Assembly: GCF_004365875.1 (NCBI RefSeq)
Contig: NZ_SODF01000002.1
Location: forward strand, 1,612,001-1,676,000
Length of the DNA stretch: 64,000 nt
Source of the DNA: Kribbella kalugense
GTDB taxonomy: Bacteria > Actinomycetota > Actinomycetes > Propionibacteriales > Kribbellaceae
Direction of reading: 5' to 3'
Shown here: one piece after another, positions 24,922 through 33,218 of the stretch
Position numbering within the stretch: the first letter of the stretch is position 1
How the letters are laid out: each line of letters begins with the position of its first letter
Made by a program: the position numbers and the translations under genes
The notes under the pieces: generated by a model
Databases searched by the model: none
What the model was told of the DNA's origin: nothing
Seen by the model: only the letters and a program-made list of their open reading frames with translations

Positions 24922-24991
24922 CCCGGCGAGGCGGACCGACTGATCCGGTGAGGCGGACCGACTGACCCGGCGAGGCGACCGACTAGTCCGG
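24913..24991. repeat. 22-bp tandem repeat spanning the convergent stop codons of GNAT and dinB
   Basis: The unit ACCGACTGACCCGGCGAGGCGG occurs at 24913-24934, 24935-24956 and 24957-24977 (one base short), with a partial fourth copy from 24978. The first copy contains the GNAT TAA, and the last contains the dinB stop on the other strand. Confidence 0.85.
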
Positions 24992-26194
24992 CAGCATCGG
25001 CATTTCTAGACCCTGCCGCTTGCCGAGGAGGACGCCTCGGGTGATGGCGTTGGTGCCGAACTTGTCCTTGACCTGGTCGAGCGCGCTGTCGAGCTCGTTG
25101 TTCGCAGCCTTGTCGAACGGCAGAGCCAACTGCAGCGCCGCCTCGTTCTCCAGATTGCCCACAGAGATGCCGATCATGGTCAGCCCCTGAGCAGCGATCA
25201 ACGGATGGGCAGTGCGGAGCAAGGCGCGGGCCGTCACCAGAATCGCCCGAGTCTGATCCGTTGCCTGCGGCAACGTATGCGAACGAGTAGCGCGGCTGAA
25301 GTCGTCGAAGCGCAGCCGCAGCGTGACCGTCCGCCCGGAACGCTCCGCGCTACGCATCCGGCGCGTGACCCTGTCGACCAGTCCGGCCAGCACCGCGTCC
25401 AGCGTCGCCGGCGACTTCGGCGAACGCCCCAGCGCCCGCTGCGAACCGATCGATCGTCGCCGCCGCCCGACCTCGATCGGGCGCGGATCGCGGTTGTGCG
25501 CCAAAGCGTGCAGGTGCCGACCGGACGCCCGCCCGAGCATCGCGATCAGCGCGGCCTCGGGCAGCATCGCAACATCGCCGACCTTGGTGAGCCCACGACT
25601 CCGCAGCTTCTCCGCCGTCACCTCGCCGACGCCCCACAGCCGCGAAACATCCAACGGATGAAGGAATTCCAGCTCCCGATCCGGCTCGACCTCGAGCAAC
25701 CCGTCGGGCTTCGCGACCCCGCTCGCCACCTTCGCCAGGAACTTCGTCCGCGCCACCCCGACCGTGATAGGCAGCCCCACCCGGGACAGCACCTCGGCCC
25801 GCAAGCGTTGCGCGATCTGCACCGGCGTACCGCGGATCTTCCGCAAGCCGGCCACATCGAGGAACGCCTCGTCGATCGACAACCCCTCGACCAGCGGGGT
25901 CGTGTCCTCGAAGACCTTGAAGACCGCCTTGCTGGCCTCGGAGTACGCCGACATCCGCGGCTCGACCACGATCGCGCCGGGGCAGCGGCGCATCGCCTGC
26001 CCGCCGTTCATCGCCGTCCGCACGCCGAATGCCTTGGCCTCGTAGCTGCAGGCGAGCACCACGCCGGCGCCGACGATCACCGGCCGTCCGCGCAAGCGCG
26101 GGTCGTCCCGCTGCTCGACCGACGCGTAGAACGCGTCCAGGTCGGCATGCAGGATCGTCGCCCCGCGCGAGCCCGGTAGTTCCGACACGAACAC
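24983..26194 (-). CDS. dinB: DNA polymerase IV (Y-family translesion polymerase)
   Basis: Error-prone lesion-bypass polymerase. The 403-residue product has ILHADLDAFYASVEQ (first metal ligand), RPVIVGAG, YSEASKAVF, SIDEAFLDV (catalytic DE), PITVGVARTKFLAKVAS and the helix-hairpin-helix LWGVGEVTAEKLRSRGL, then a little-finger domain. The C-terminus (LPFDKAANNELDSALDQVKDKFG) is actinobacterial in type. GTG 26194 is chosen because it opens the conserved region. The start lies within a SOS box, so a leaderless transcript or the nearby GTG 26188 is possible. Confidence 0.93.
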   Translation of the reverse strand: MFVSELPGSRGATILHADLDAFYASVEQRDDPRLRGRPVIVGAGVVLACSYEAKAFGVRTAMNGGQAMRRCPGAIVVEPRMSAYSEASKAVFKVFEDTTPLVEGLSIDEAFLDVAGLRKIRGTPVQIAQRLRAEVLSRVGLPITVGVARTKFLAKVASGVAKPDGLLEVEPDRELEFLHPLDVSRLWGVGEVTAEKLRSRGLTKVGDVAMLPEAALIAMLGRASGRHLHALAHNRDPRPIEVGRRRRSIGSQRALGRSPKSPATLDAVLAGLVDRVTRRMRSAERSGRTVTLRLRFDDFSRATRSHTLPQATDQTRAILVTARALLRTAHPLIAAQGLTMIGISVGNLENEAALQLALPFDKAANNELDSALDQVKDKFGTNAITRGVLLGKRQGLEMPMLPD

Positions 26195-26201
26195 ATGTTC
26201 G
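26188..26201. promoter_or_regulatory. LexA (SOS) box
   Basis: CGAAC-ACAT-GTTCG is a perfect actinobacterial SOS box (CGAAC-N4-GTTCG). It lies over the dinB start and about 70 bp before the divergent MFS gene, so LexA could control either or both. Confidence 0.75.
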
Positions 26202-26266
26202 CATACAGCGCCGACAAAAGAGATAGGGAGAAATCCCGACGCGGCACACCGGTTTGTCAGGACAGA

Positions 26267-27487
26267 ATGCAGCCTATGGACCTGTCGGCGTACCGCGAGC
26301 TCTGGAAGACCCACGGTGTCGTGGCCCTACTGGCCTCGGCGCTGGTCGCGCGGATGCCCGTGCTGGCGACGATGGTCCCGCTGTCGTTCCTGGCCAAGGA
26401 CGCGGCCGGCAACTTCGGCTGGGCCGGTGTGGTCGCAGGCGCCTATTCGATCGGTACGGCGGTCGCCAGTGTGGTCTGGTCCCGGATGGCGGACCGCAGA
26501 GGTGCGCGAAAGGTTGTCATCGGCACCGGGATGGCCTGGGGGCTGTGGATGGCAGTGCTCGCGTTGCTGCCGTACAGCTGGTACCGGCTACTCCCACTCG
26601 CCGCTGCGATGGCAGGTGTGTTCGTAGCGCCGGTCACGTCAGCACTGCGCGCCAACTGGCCGCGCATCGTCAGCGGCCCGAGGCTGCGCGCCGTCTACTC
26701 GATGGACGCCACCGCGCAGGAGCTCCTGTTCGTCTTCGGTCCCATGCTCGGCGCGATCATGGTCAGCTTCGCCAGTCCGCGGGCTGGTCTGCTGACGTGT
26801 GCAGTCACGGCAGCCGCCGCCATCTGGTGGTTCGGGCTGAACCAGCAGCCCGCCGTACCGCACGACGAGACGACCGGGCCGCGTCCCACTGCCTGGCAGT
26901 TGATCTTCCATTCGCATCGCACGCCGATCCTGCTCGCCTGGGCCTGTCTGGTGATGGGGTTCGCGTCGATGTCGCTCGGCATGGTCGCCGTGGCCGATGA
27001 GCACGGCAACCGACTGATCGCAGGCATCCTCGAGACTGTGGCCGCCGTGGGCAGTGTCACCGGCGGCGTCATCAACGGTGCGCTCCCCGGAGGTCGTACG
27101 TCGGCCGTGTGGAGGCGGATGCTGGCGTTGTCCGCCCTGGTCACGGTCTGCATCTTCGTGACGTCGTCCGTGGTCGCACTGGCGGTAGCGATGTTCGCGA
27201 CGGGCTGCATGATCGCACCGACGGTCGCGGCCCTCTACGAGCGTGTTGGTGCACTCACGCCGACCTCCGCGCATACCGAGATCTTCGGCTGGACGCAGAG
27301 CGGCGGGATGGTCGGTTCGGCGATCGGTGCGGCCGTCGCCGGTGCGGTGGTCGAGGCGGGCGGCGTTCGCTACGCGTGGGTCCTGACGGCCGGTCTCGCC
27401 GTACTCGCGACCCTGTCCCTGCTCCGCGTTCCGCCCCATCGGCCGGCCGAGACCAGTGCCGTCGAAGGCGCGACCGTCGCGGCATAG
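26267..27487 (+). CDS. MFS transporter
   Basis: A 406-residue major facilitator permease with about 12 hydrophobic segments. The loop 2-3 signature is visible as WSRMADRRGARKVVIGTG. It is most like the short actinobacterial efflux-type MFS proteins; the substrate is unknown. ATG 26267 is used, with ATG 26276 equally good; the longer frame upstream would run into the SOS box. The 3' end overlaps the convergent DHFR-like gene by 118 bp, which is unusual. Confidence 0.85.
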   Translation: MQPMDLSAYRELWKTHGVVALLASALVARMPVLATMVPLSFLAKDAAGNFGWAGVVAGAYSIGTAVASVVWSRMADRRGARKVVIGTGMAWGLWMAVLALLPYSWYRLLPLAAAMAGVFVAPVTSALRANWPRIVSGPRLRAVYSMDATAQELLFVFGPMLGAIMVSFASPRAGLLTCAVTAAAAIWWFGLNQQPAVPHDETTGPRPTAWQLIFHSHRTPILLAWACLVMGFASMSLGMVAVADEHGNRLIAGILETVAAVGSVTGGVINGALPGGRTSAVWRRMLALSALVTVCIFVTSSVVALAVAMFATGCMIAPTVAALYERVGALTPTSAHTEIFGWTQSGGMVGSAIGAAVAGAVVEAGGVRYAWVLTAGLAVLATLSLLRVPPHRPAETSAVEGATVAA

Positions 27488-27963
27488 CGGACGCGATAGT
27501 TCGCTTCCAGTACGCCGTTGTTGCGGGCGCACATCGAGATCAGTCGGAGCAGCCGGCGGTCCAGCAGCATGCCGCGACCTGCGGCGACCGGGTGGATGAG
27601 CAGCGAGACCTCGTCGATCAGTCGCCAGCGCAGCAATGAGCGGACCAGAGTCAGACTGCCGATCACATACAGGTCGTCGCCCGGGATGGCCTTCAAAGCA
27701 GTCAGGACCCGGCGTGTGTCGCCCTGCAGAATCTCGGTGCCGGGACGGGCCACGATCGGCCGGGATCCGACCACAAGGTTGCGGGTGTGCTCGAGTCCGG
27801 TCAGCGAACCGGCGTACCGGTCGAACGTCCGCCGGCCGAGCAGCACCGTCTCGGCCGCACCCACCAACTGCCCGAGTGCAGGCTGAGGATCGGACAGCCA
27901 CTGCTCGGGTCGTTCGACGATGCCATCTTCGGACATGCACAGCCTGGCGACGATGTTCCGCAT
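27370..27963 (-). CDS. Dihydrofolate reductase-like (RibD C-terminal domain) protein
   Basis: A 197-residue NADPH-type reductase fold. RNIVARLCMSEDGIVE, VLLGRRTFDRY, LVVGSRP, GDDLYVIGSLTLVRSLLRW and LIDEVSLLIHPVAAGRG are the family landmarks. Actinobacterial members are usually annotated as dihydrofolate reductase family, and their physiological substrate is unknown. Homology seems to end near LEANYRVRY (about residue 155). The last 40 residues are encoded antisense to the MFS gene and may be a read-through extension. It follows an ArsR-type regulator by 34 bp. Confidence 0.8.
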   Translation of the reverse strand: MRNIVARLCMSEDGIVERPEQWLSDPQPALGQLVGAAETVLLGRRTFDRYAGSLTGLEHTRNLVVGSRPIVARPGTEILQGDTRRVLTALKAIPGDDLYVIGSLTLVRSLLRWRLIDEVSLLIHPVAAGRGMLLDRRLLRLISMCARNNGVLEANYRVRYAATVAPSTALVSAGRWGGTRSRDRVASTARPAVRTHA

Positions 27964-27997
27964 ACCAAGCCAGATGCAGGCGGGGGACCGAAGGTTG

Positions 27998-28324
27998 TCA
28001 GTCCTTTCGCCGGGCGCGGTGCAGCTCGGTTTCGAGGGCGTCGAGCCGGTTGGTCCAGAACTTGCGGTACCGGTCCAGCCAGGTGTCGATCTCGCGCAGC
28101 GGACCGGGGTCGACCGCGTACAGCCGCCGGGTGCCGTCGACGGTCACGGTCGCGAACCCGTTGTCCCGCAGTACCCGCAGATGCTGCGACACCGCGGGCT
28201 GGCTGATGCCGAACTCCGCGCCGATCGTGCCGGCGATACTGCCGGCCGGCAGCTGGCCGTCGGCGAGCAGCTCCAGGATCCGGCGCCGGACCGGATCGCC
28301 GAGAATATCGAACGCGTGCACCAC
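27998..28324 (-). CDS. ArsR family winged-helix regulator
   Basis: A 108-residue repressor: HAFDILGDPVRRRILELLADGQLPAGSIAGTI, then recognition helix ISQPAVSQHLRVLRDNGF and wing VTVDGTRRLYAVDPGPL. No metal-binding cysteines are present, so it belongs to the non-metal-sensing ArsR group often paired with DHFR-like or SRPBCC genes. It is probably co-transcribed with the reductase gene and autoregulatory. The 229 bp up to lysC hold both promoters. Confidence 0.9.
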   Translation of the reverse strand: MVHAFDILGDPVRRRILELLADGQLPAGSIAGTIGAEFGISQPAVSQHLRVLRDNGFATVTVDGTRRLYAVDPGPLREIDTWLDRYRKFWTNRLDALETELHRARRKD

Positions 28325-28553
28325 ACCAGTATTTCAGTGATGACTTATATGAACAAGTCGCCGGACGGTTTCCGGTTGGCGACGACCCCGGCCGGGGAAC
28401 CTTGCGGTAGCACCGCCTATCGGCCGGACGCTCCGCCCGGCTGCTGGTCAGCCGGTAGGCAACGGGCAGGTCACGGCTAGAATGACCGATGAAACTACGC
28501 CTGGTGCAACGCCGCACGGCGTATCGCAACCAGTGGTTTGAGGAGACACAACT

Positions 28554-29822
28554 GTGGGACGCGTCGTACACAAGTACGGCGGTTCTTCGGTCGCCGACGC
28601 CGATTGCATCAAGCGCGTGGCCCAACGGATCGTCGCGACAAAGAAGGCCGGGAACGACGTGGTGGTGGTCATCTCCGCCATGGGCGACACCACCGACGAA
28701 CTGATGGACCTGGCCAAGCAGGTCTCTCCGCTGCCCCCGCCGCGCGAGCTGGACATGCTGCTCACCTCGGGTGAGCGGATCTCCGCCGCGCTGCTGGCGA
28801 TGGCGATCGCGAACCTCGGCTACGAGGCGCGCAGCTTCACCGGCTCGCAGGCCGGCGTGATCACCACCTCCGCGCACGGCAACGCCCGCATCATCGACAT
28901 CACCCCGGGCCGGATCGAGGGCGCGCTCAGCAAGGGCCATGTCGCGATCGTGGCCGGTTTCCAGGGCGTGTCCCAGGACACCAAGGACATCACCACGATG
29001 GGCCGCGGCGCCTCCGACACCACCGCCGTCGCGCTCGCCGCCGCGCTGAACGCGGACTACTGCGAGATCTACACCGACGTGGACGGCATCTACACCGCGG
29101 ACCCGCGGATCGTGCCGGCCGCGAAGCAGATCCCGAAAATCTCCTACGAGGAGATGCTCGAGATGGCCGCCTGCGGCGCGAAGGTGCTACACCTACGCTG
29201 CGTCGAGTACGCGCGGCGCTACAACGTCCCTGTCCATGTGCGCTCCTCCTTCTCGCAGAAGGAAGGCACCTGGGTCGTCGATGCGAAGGAACTGAATCAG
29301 ATGGAACAGGCGATCATCACCGGCGTGGCCCAGGACACCAAAGAGGCCAAGATCACCGTTGTCGGCGTGCCCGACAAGCCCGGTGAGGCCGCCCGGATCT
29401 TCGAGACGGTCGCCGGCGCCGAGACCAACATCGACATGATCGTGCAGAACGTCTCGGCGGTCGCCACCAACCGCACCGACATCTCCTTCACGCTGCCCCG
29501 CGCCGACGGCGCCCGGGCGATGTCCGCCCTGGCCCGGATGAAGGACGAGGTGGGCTACGAGCAGTTGCTGTACGACGACCAGATCGGCAAGGTCTCGGTC
29601 GTCGGCGTCGGAATGCGCTCACACCCGGGCGTATCGGCGAAATTCTTCTCCGCGCTCGCCGACGCCGGCGTGAACATCGAGATGATCTCCACCTCGGAGA
29701 TCCGGATCTCGGTGGTCGTGGACGAGAACCTGGTGAATGCTGCCGTGACCGCGGCGCACACCGCATTCGATCTGGACGACGAGCACACCCAGGCCGTCGT
29801 CTACGGAGGAACAGGACGGTGA
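28554..29822 (+). CDS. lysC: Aspartate kinase (with internal start for a beta subunit)
   Basis: Phosphorylates aspartate, the first step to lysine, threonine, methionine and diaminopimelate. It has 422 residues. The kinase domain starts VHKYGGSSVADAD and includes VVVISAMGDTTDEL, GRGASDTTAVALAAAL and YTDVDGIYTADPR; two ACT domains follow. In-frame ATG 29301, preceded by AAGGA, would give a 173-residue regulatory product, like the alpha/beta aspartokinases of corynebacteria and Bacillus. GTG 28554 has TTTGAGGAGAC upstream, and a TAGAAT -10-like hexamer lies at 28478. It overlaps asd by 4 bp. Feedback control by Lys/Thr is expected. Confidence 0.95.
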   Translation: MGRVVHKYGGSSVADADCIKRVAQRIVATKKAGNDVVVVISAMGDTTDELMDLAKQVSPLPPPRELDMLLTSGERISAALLAMAIANLGYEARSFTGSQAGVITTSAHGNARIIDITPGRIEGALSKGHVAIVAGFQGVSQDTKDITTMGRGASDTTAVALAAALNADYCEIYTDVDGIYTADPRIVPAAKQIPKISYEEMLEMAACGAKVLHLRCVEYARRYNVPVHVRSSFSQKEGTWVVDAKELNQMEQAIITGVAQDTKEAKITVVGVPDKPGEAARIFETVAGAETNIDMIVQNVSAVATNRTDISFTLPRADGARAMSALARMKDEVGYEQLLYDDQIGKVSVVGVGMRSHPGVSAKFFSALADAGVNIEMISTSEIRISVVVDENLVNAAVTAAHTAFDLDDEHTQAVVYGGTGR

Positions 29823-30925
29823 CACCTGTGAGCGCTGTGGAGAACACGATCGAGGACCGGACGGGTCTGCCCTCGCTGGCGGTGGTCGGTGCGACCGGCG
29901 CCGTCGGGTCGGTGATGCTGACCCTGCTCTCGACCCGGGAGAACGTCTGGGGAGAGATTCGGCTGATCGCCTCCGAGCGCTCCGCTGGTAAACGGCTGAA
30001 GGTCCGCGGCGAGGAGGTCGAGGTCGTCGCGCTCAGCGAGGACGCCTTCGACGGCATCGACGTAGCGATGTTCGACGTACCCGACGAGGTGTCGGCGCAC
30101 TGGGCTCCGATCGCGGCCGCCAAGGGTGCGGTCGTGGTGGACAACTCCGGCGCGTTCCGGATGGACCCGGACGTCCCGCTGGTCGTTCCCGAGGTCAACG
30201 CCGAGGCGGCCCGGAACCGGCCGAAGGGCATCATCTCCAACCCGAACTGCACGACCTTGTCGATGATCGTGGCGATGGGCGCGCTGCACCACCGCTACGA
30301 GCTCGAGCAGCTCATCGTCGCGTCGTACCAGGCCGCGTCCGGCGCCGGTCAGGCCGGCATCGACACGCTGCACGACCAGCTCACCAAGGTGTCCGGCAAC
30401 CGCGAGCTGGGCAGCTCGCCGGGTGATGTACGACGGGTTGTCGGCAGCGACCTCGGTCCGTTCGCGGCCCCGCTCGCGCTGAACGTCGTGCCGTGGGCCG
30501 GTTCGCTGAAGGACGACGGCTGGTCGTCCGAGGAGCTCAAGGTCCGCAATGAGTCCCGCAAGATCCTCGGACTGCCGGACCTGAAGGTCTCCGCGACCTG
30601 CGTACGGGTCCCGGTCGTCACCACGCACTCGTTGTCGGTGCACGCGCGGTTCGTCCAGGAGGTCACCGCCGACGGCGCCCGTGAGGTACTGCGGGATGCC
30701 CCGGGCGTGCTGCTGTTCGACAATCCGGCCGAGGGTGAGTTCCCGACGCCGGCCGATGTCGTCGGCACCGACCCGACCTGGGTCGGCCGGGTCCGCAAGT
30801 CGCTGGACGACCCCAACGCGCTGGAGCTGTTCGTCTGCGGCGACAACCTGCGCAAGGGCGCCGCGCTGAACACGGCGCAGATCGCCGAGGTCGTGGCCAA
30901 GGAGTTCGCCGCGGTCAAGGCCTGA
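29819..30925 (+). CDS. asd: Aspartate-semialdehyde dehydrogenase
   Basis: Reduces aspartyl phosphate to aspartate semialdehyde with NADPH, the step after LysC. The 368-residue protein has the nucleotide-binding GATGAVGSVML, the active-site Cys in SNPNCTTLSM, QAASGAGQAGI and HARFVQEV. GTG 29819 overlaps the lysC stop (GTGA), giving translational coupling and stoichiometric expression. A strong inverted repeat 13 bp after the stop ends the operon. The first 17 residues precede the conserved domain. Confidence 0.96.
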   Translation: MTPVSAVENTIEDRTGLPSLAVVGATGAVGSVMLTLLSTRENVWGEIRLIASERSAGKRLKVRGEEVEVVALSEDAFDGIDVAMFDVPDEVSAHWAPIAAAKGAVVVDNSGAFRMDPDVPLVVPEVNAEAARNRPKGIISNPNCTTLSMIVAMGALHHRYELEQLIVASYQAASGAGQAGIDTLHDQLTKVSGNRELGSSPGDVRRVVGSDLGPFAAPLALNVVPWAGSLKDDGWSSEELKVRNESRKILGLPDLKVSATCVRVPVVTTHSLSVHARFVQEVTADGAREVLRDAPGVLLFDNPAEGEFPTPADVVGTDPTWVGRVRKSLDDPNALELFVCGDNLRKGAALNTAQIAEVVAKEFAAVKA

Positions 30926-30938
30926 GCGAAAGGATCGA

Positions 30939-30972
30939 CCCGCAAACCCATTGTTTACAAGGGGTTTGCGGG
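30939..30972. terminator. Bidirectional terminator between asd and the TrmB/LuxR-like gene
   Basis: A perfect 11-bp stem, CCCGCAAACCC (30939-30949) with GGGTTTGCGGG (30962-30972), and a 12-nt loop, located between two converging genes. Confidence 0.85.
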
Positions 30973-30979
30973 CCGATGC

Positions 30980-31969
30980 CTACAGCCAGTTCTCCCGGGC
31001 GGCGTGCAGTGCGAGCTGGAAGCGAGTACTCGCGCCCGTCCGGTTCATCAAGCGTTCCAGGTAGCGGAAGAACGTCCGGCGGCTGATGCCGAGCGTTCGG
31101 GCGATGGTGTCGTCCGCGGCGCCGGTCGCGAGCAGTGCCAGCAGGCGCCGCTCGATCGGCTCCAGCCGGTCGTCCTCGGCGCCGACCGACGCGTGCAGCG
31201 GCAGCGCGTTACGCCAGCAGAGCTCGAACATCCCGATCAGCGCGGTCAGCAGGCTGCTCGGCCGGATGATCAGCAGTGACCGGTTCACATCGGTGTCGCG
31301 CACCGACATCGACACGAACGCGATCGAACCGTCGATGATGGTCAGCTTCGCCGGTACGTCGGGCAGCACCCGGGCCTGCTCGCCGGCCTCCACGCACGGG
31401 AGGATGTTCTCGGTCAGGTAGCCGGGCACCTCGACGGACTCCGGTGAGTACACGACCCGGTAGGAGACGCCCCGCTTGAGGTGGTCGATCTCCTCCTGGT
31501 TCGGTCCACCGATGTAGTACGGCGGGGAGTCGATGGCCAGGATCTCGCGTTGCGCACCGCTCTTGATCTGGTGGATCCGCTCGATGATCGCGCTGCCGGT
31601 GACGACCTCGATCAGGTGCGTGGTCGACTCGTTGTGCACGGTCCGGCGGAACTCGTCGTACGCGTTCAGGACCTCGATCCGGGCCTGCTTCAGCTCGGAC
31701 TCGCGGCGCAGCGTCATCGCCTCCAGGCCCGCGTCCGGCGGCACCGGCAGATAGCGGGAGTGGTCCGAACCGGACCGCCTGGCCAGACCGGCCTGAACCA
31801 GCCCTCCCAGGATGCTGTCGATCGACCGATCCCGGTCACCGACCGCGTCGTCCAGTTCGGTGATCGACGACGGGCCGGTCCGCAGCAGGTGCTGGTAGAC
31901 CGCGATCTCGTCGTCGTTGAGCCCGAGCACCTTCAAATGGTCGGCACGCTCCGTCTCCGTTGTGCTCAC
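30980..31969 (-). CDS. TrmB-like / LuxR-type transcriptional regulator
   Basis: A 329-residue regulator. Residues 10-75 form a TrmB-like winged helix (VLGLNDDEIAVYQHLLRTGPSSITELD). The middle part looks like a phospholipase D-like/TrmB effector domain (RIHQIKSGAQREILAIDSPPYY). The C-terminus is a LuxR-type helix-turn-helix (LALLATGAADDTIARTLGISRRTFFRYLERL). GTG 31969 is chosen for its ideal GAGGGGA ribosome site. It faces the polysaccharide operon across 1.2 kb, so it may regulate that operon, which is speculative. Effector and targets are unknown. Confidence 0.82.
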   Translation of the reverse strand: MSTTETERADHLKVLGLNDDEIAVYQHLLRTGPSSITELDDAVGDRDRSIDSILGGLVQAGLARRSGSDHSRYLPVPPDAGLEAMTLRRESELKQARIEVLNAYDEFRRTVHNESTTHLIEVVTGSAIIERIHQIKSGAQREILAIDSPPYYIGGPNQEEIDHLKRGVSYRVVYSPESVEVPGYLTENILPCVEAGEQARVLPDVPAKLTIIDGSIAFVSMSVRDTDVNRSLLIIRPSSLLTALIGMFELCWRNALPLHASVGAEDDRLEPIERRLLALLATGAADDTIARTLGISRRTFFRYLERLMNRTGASTRFQLALHAARENWL

Positions 31970-32151
31970 AACTCTCCCCTCCCTTCCGATTGCTGTCACC
32001 GTCCGCTACCGTCCATCCAGCGTAGAGGGGGCGGTCCAGCGCCGTCGGCACCGTCCGTGTCGACGTGTATGCACGCAGCGATATTTGTTGTCCTGTCAGC
32101 ATTCTTGTGCCGTGTCACCATCTGGCCACCACTTCTGCGCAGTTGTGAGCG

Positions 32152-32216
32152 AGAATTGAGGTCCAGCAGCCCGGCGACGGACCACCTGAGCGCCGCCGGG
32201 CTGCTGTTCCAATTCT
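32152..32216. other. Long imperfect hairpin
   Basis: Inner 12-bp perfect stem CAGCAGCCCGGC (32164-32175) / GCCGGGCTGCTG (32195-32206), extended by an outer 7-bp stem AGAATTG (32152-32158) / CAATTCT (32210-32216). There is no T-run. It could be a terminator, an attenuator or an RNA processing site. Confidence 0.6.
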
Positions 32217-32373
32217 GGCCCGAGTTGGCTGTCTCGTCAGCGGGCCCTGTTTCGGTTGGGTCTCGATCCCGGCGTATCGGTGCCCTCGCACATCCGTGCC
32301 ATCACCGGCTGTGCTGAAGGGTGTACAAACTGTGGCATCTCCAATCGTGAGGCCGATCAGGAGGAGAAGCCCG

Positions 32374-32775
32374 ATGCGACCGGTTCCGCCGTGTGCCGCC
32401 GCCCGTGTCGGTGCTGCCGTCCCCAGCGCGCTGGCATCTTTGCAGGGATTCCACGTGCCGCTGTCCTCCCCTGGCCTCCGGTCCGTCCCCACACCAGCTG
32501 CGCGCACCTGCCGGCGTCCGCAGCCGCTCTGGGGACGGATTGAAGGTGCGATGACCGCCGCCCTGGTCATCGTGCCGGCCGGTCCGGCTCGGCATGCGTC
32601 CGTCTCCGCCCGTCGCGGACACGCCGCCGGATCGATGGTGGGACCCCGGGAGGTGCCGAGCGGTGCTCCGTGGATAGTGAGGCTGTCCATGGGGAGTGCG
32701 GACGTGGTGTTGCGTGTCACGTCCGCTGCCCGGCAAGCCCCGGCCAGGAAGCACTTCTTGGGGTCCCGCCGATAA
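32374..32775 (+). CDS. Possible small ORF with a strong ribosome site (doubtful)
   Basis: ATG 32374 is preceded by a near-ideal AGGAGGAGA about 10 bases upstream and opens a 133-codon frame. The translation is Ala/Pro/Arg-rich with no recognised motif or secretion signal, and codon-position bias is poor. It may be a leader peptide or chance; I would not accept it without expression evidence. Confidence 0.15.
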   Translation: MRPVPPCAAARVGAAVPSALASLQGFHVPLSSPGLRSVPTPAARTCRRPQPLWGRIEGAMTAALVIVPAGPARHASVSARRGHAAGSMVGPREVPSGAPWIVRLSMGSADVVLRVTSAARQAPARKHFLGSRR

Positions 32776-33218
32776 CACCGGCCTCTCGTGACCACAGCAG
32801 TCACGGGCTCGGTGTGGCGCGTCACGTCAACTTCGGGTGGGTGCGTAGCGTCGTACCCATGAATTGACAGCGATTTGACCTTGCTCACTGTTGTTCACTG
32901 CCGGGCGCGGCGAGCATGGTCGGTGCGCTATTTCTGTGCGCAGGAAGGCGTTTTGGCCGACGCTGGCTGTCAAATGTATATTCCGGATAACGATCGGCGA
33001 AGGACGACTGGTGTTGGTGACGCAGGCGCATACGGCGTTTGGTAGCCGTCTGTACGTCGTTGCTCACAATGGAGGACCACTGTGTCGTCGGCCCTGATGC
33101 CGATCCGCTACTCTGCTTCCCGGTCTGCGTGGCCCGCCGTCGTACCGGGCGGCACCGCCGAAACCCAGGTGATCGGCCACAGAGGACTCGACTTCCGGCA
33201 GAGAGAGGCGTCGCCTGA

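Larger units (their letters stand above)
31970..33218. other. 1.2-kb region without a convincing gene upstream of the polysaccharide operon
   Basis: Frames here lack the clear third-position GC bias of real genes on both strands. It holds a long hairpin at 32152-32216, an inverted pair TTGACAGC (32866) / GCTGTCAA (near 32968), and a more AT-rich stretch around 32970-33000 (ATGTATATTCC). The most plausible content is promoter and long leader sequence for the operon beginning at 33219. A weak possible ORF within it is listed separately. Confidence 0.5.

Noticed and set aside
28325..28553. Lysine riboswitch upstream of lysC
   Set aside because: The leader is short, lacks the conserved lysine-aptamer core and shows only a small hairpin.
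32115..32888. 257-codon minus-strand frame in the region before the polysaccharide operon
   Set aside because: No recognisable motif, mixed composition and no ribosome site; considered non-coding.
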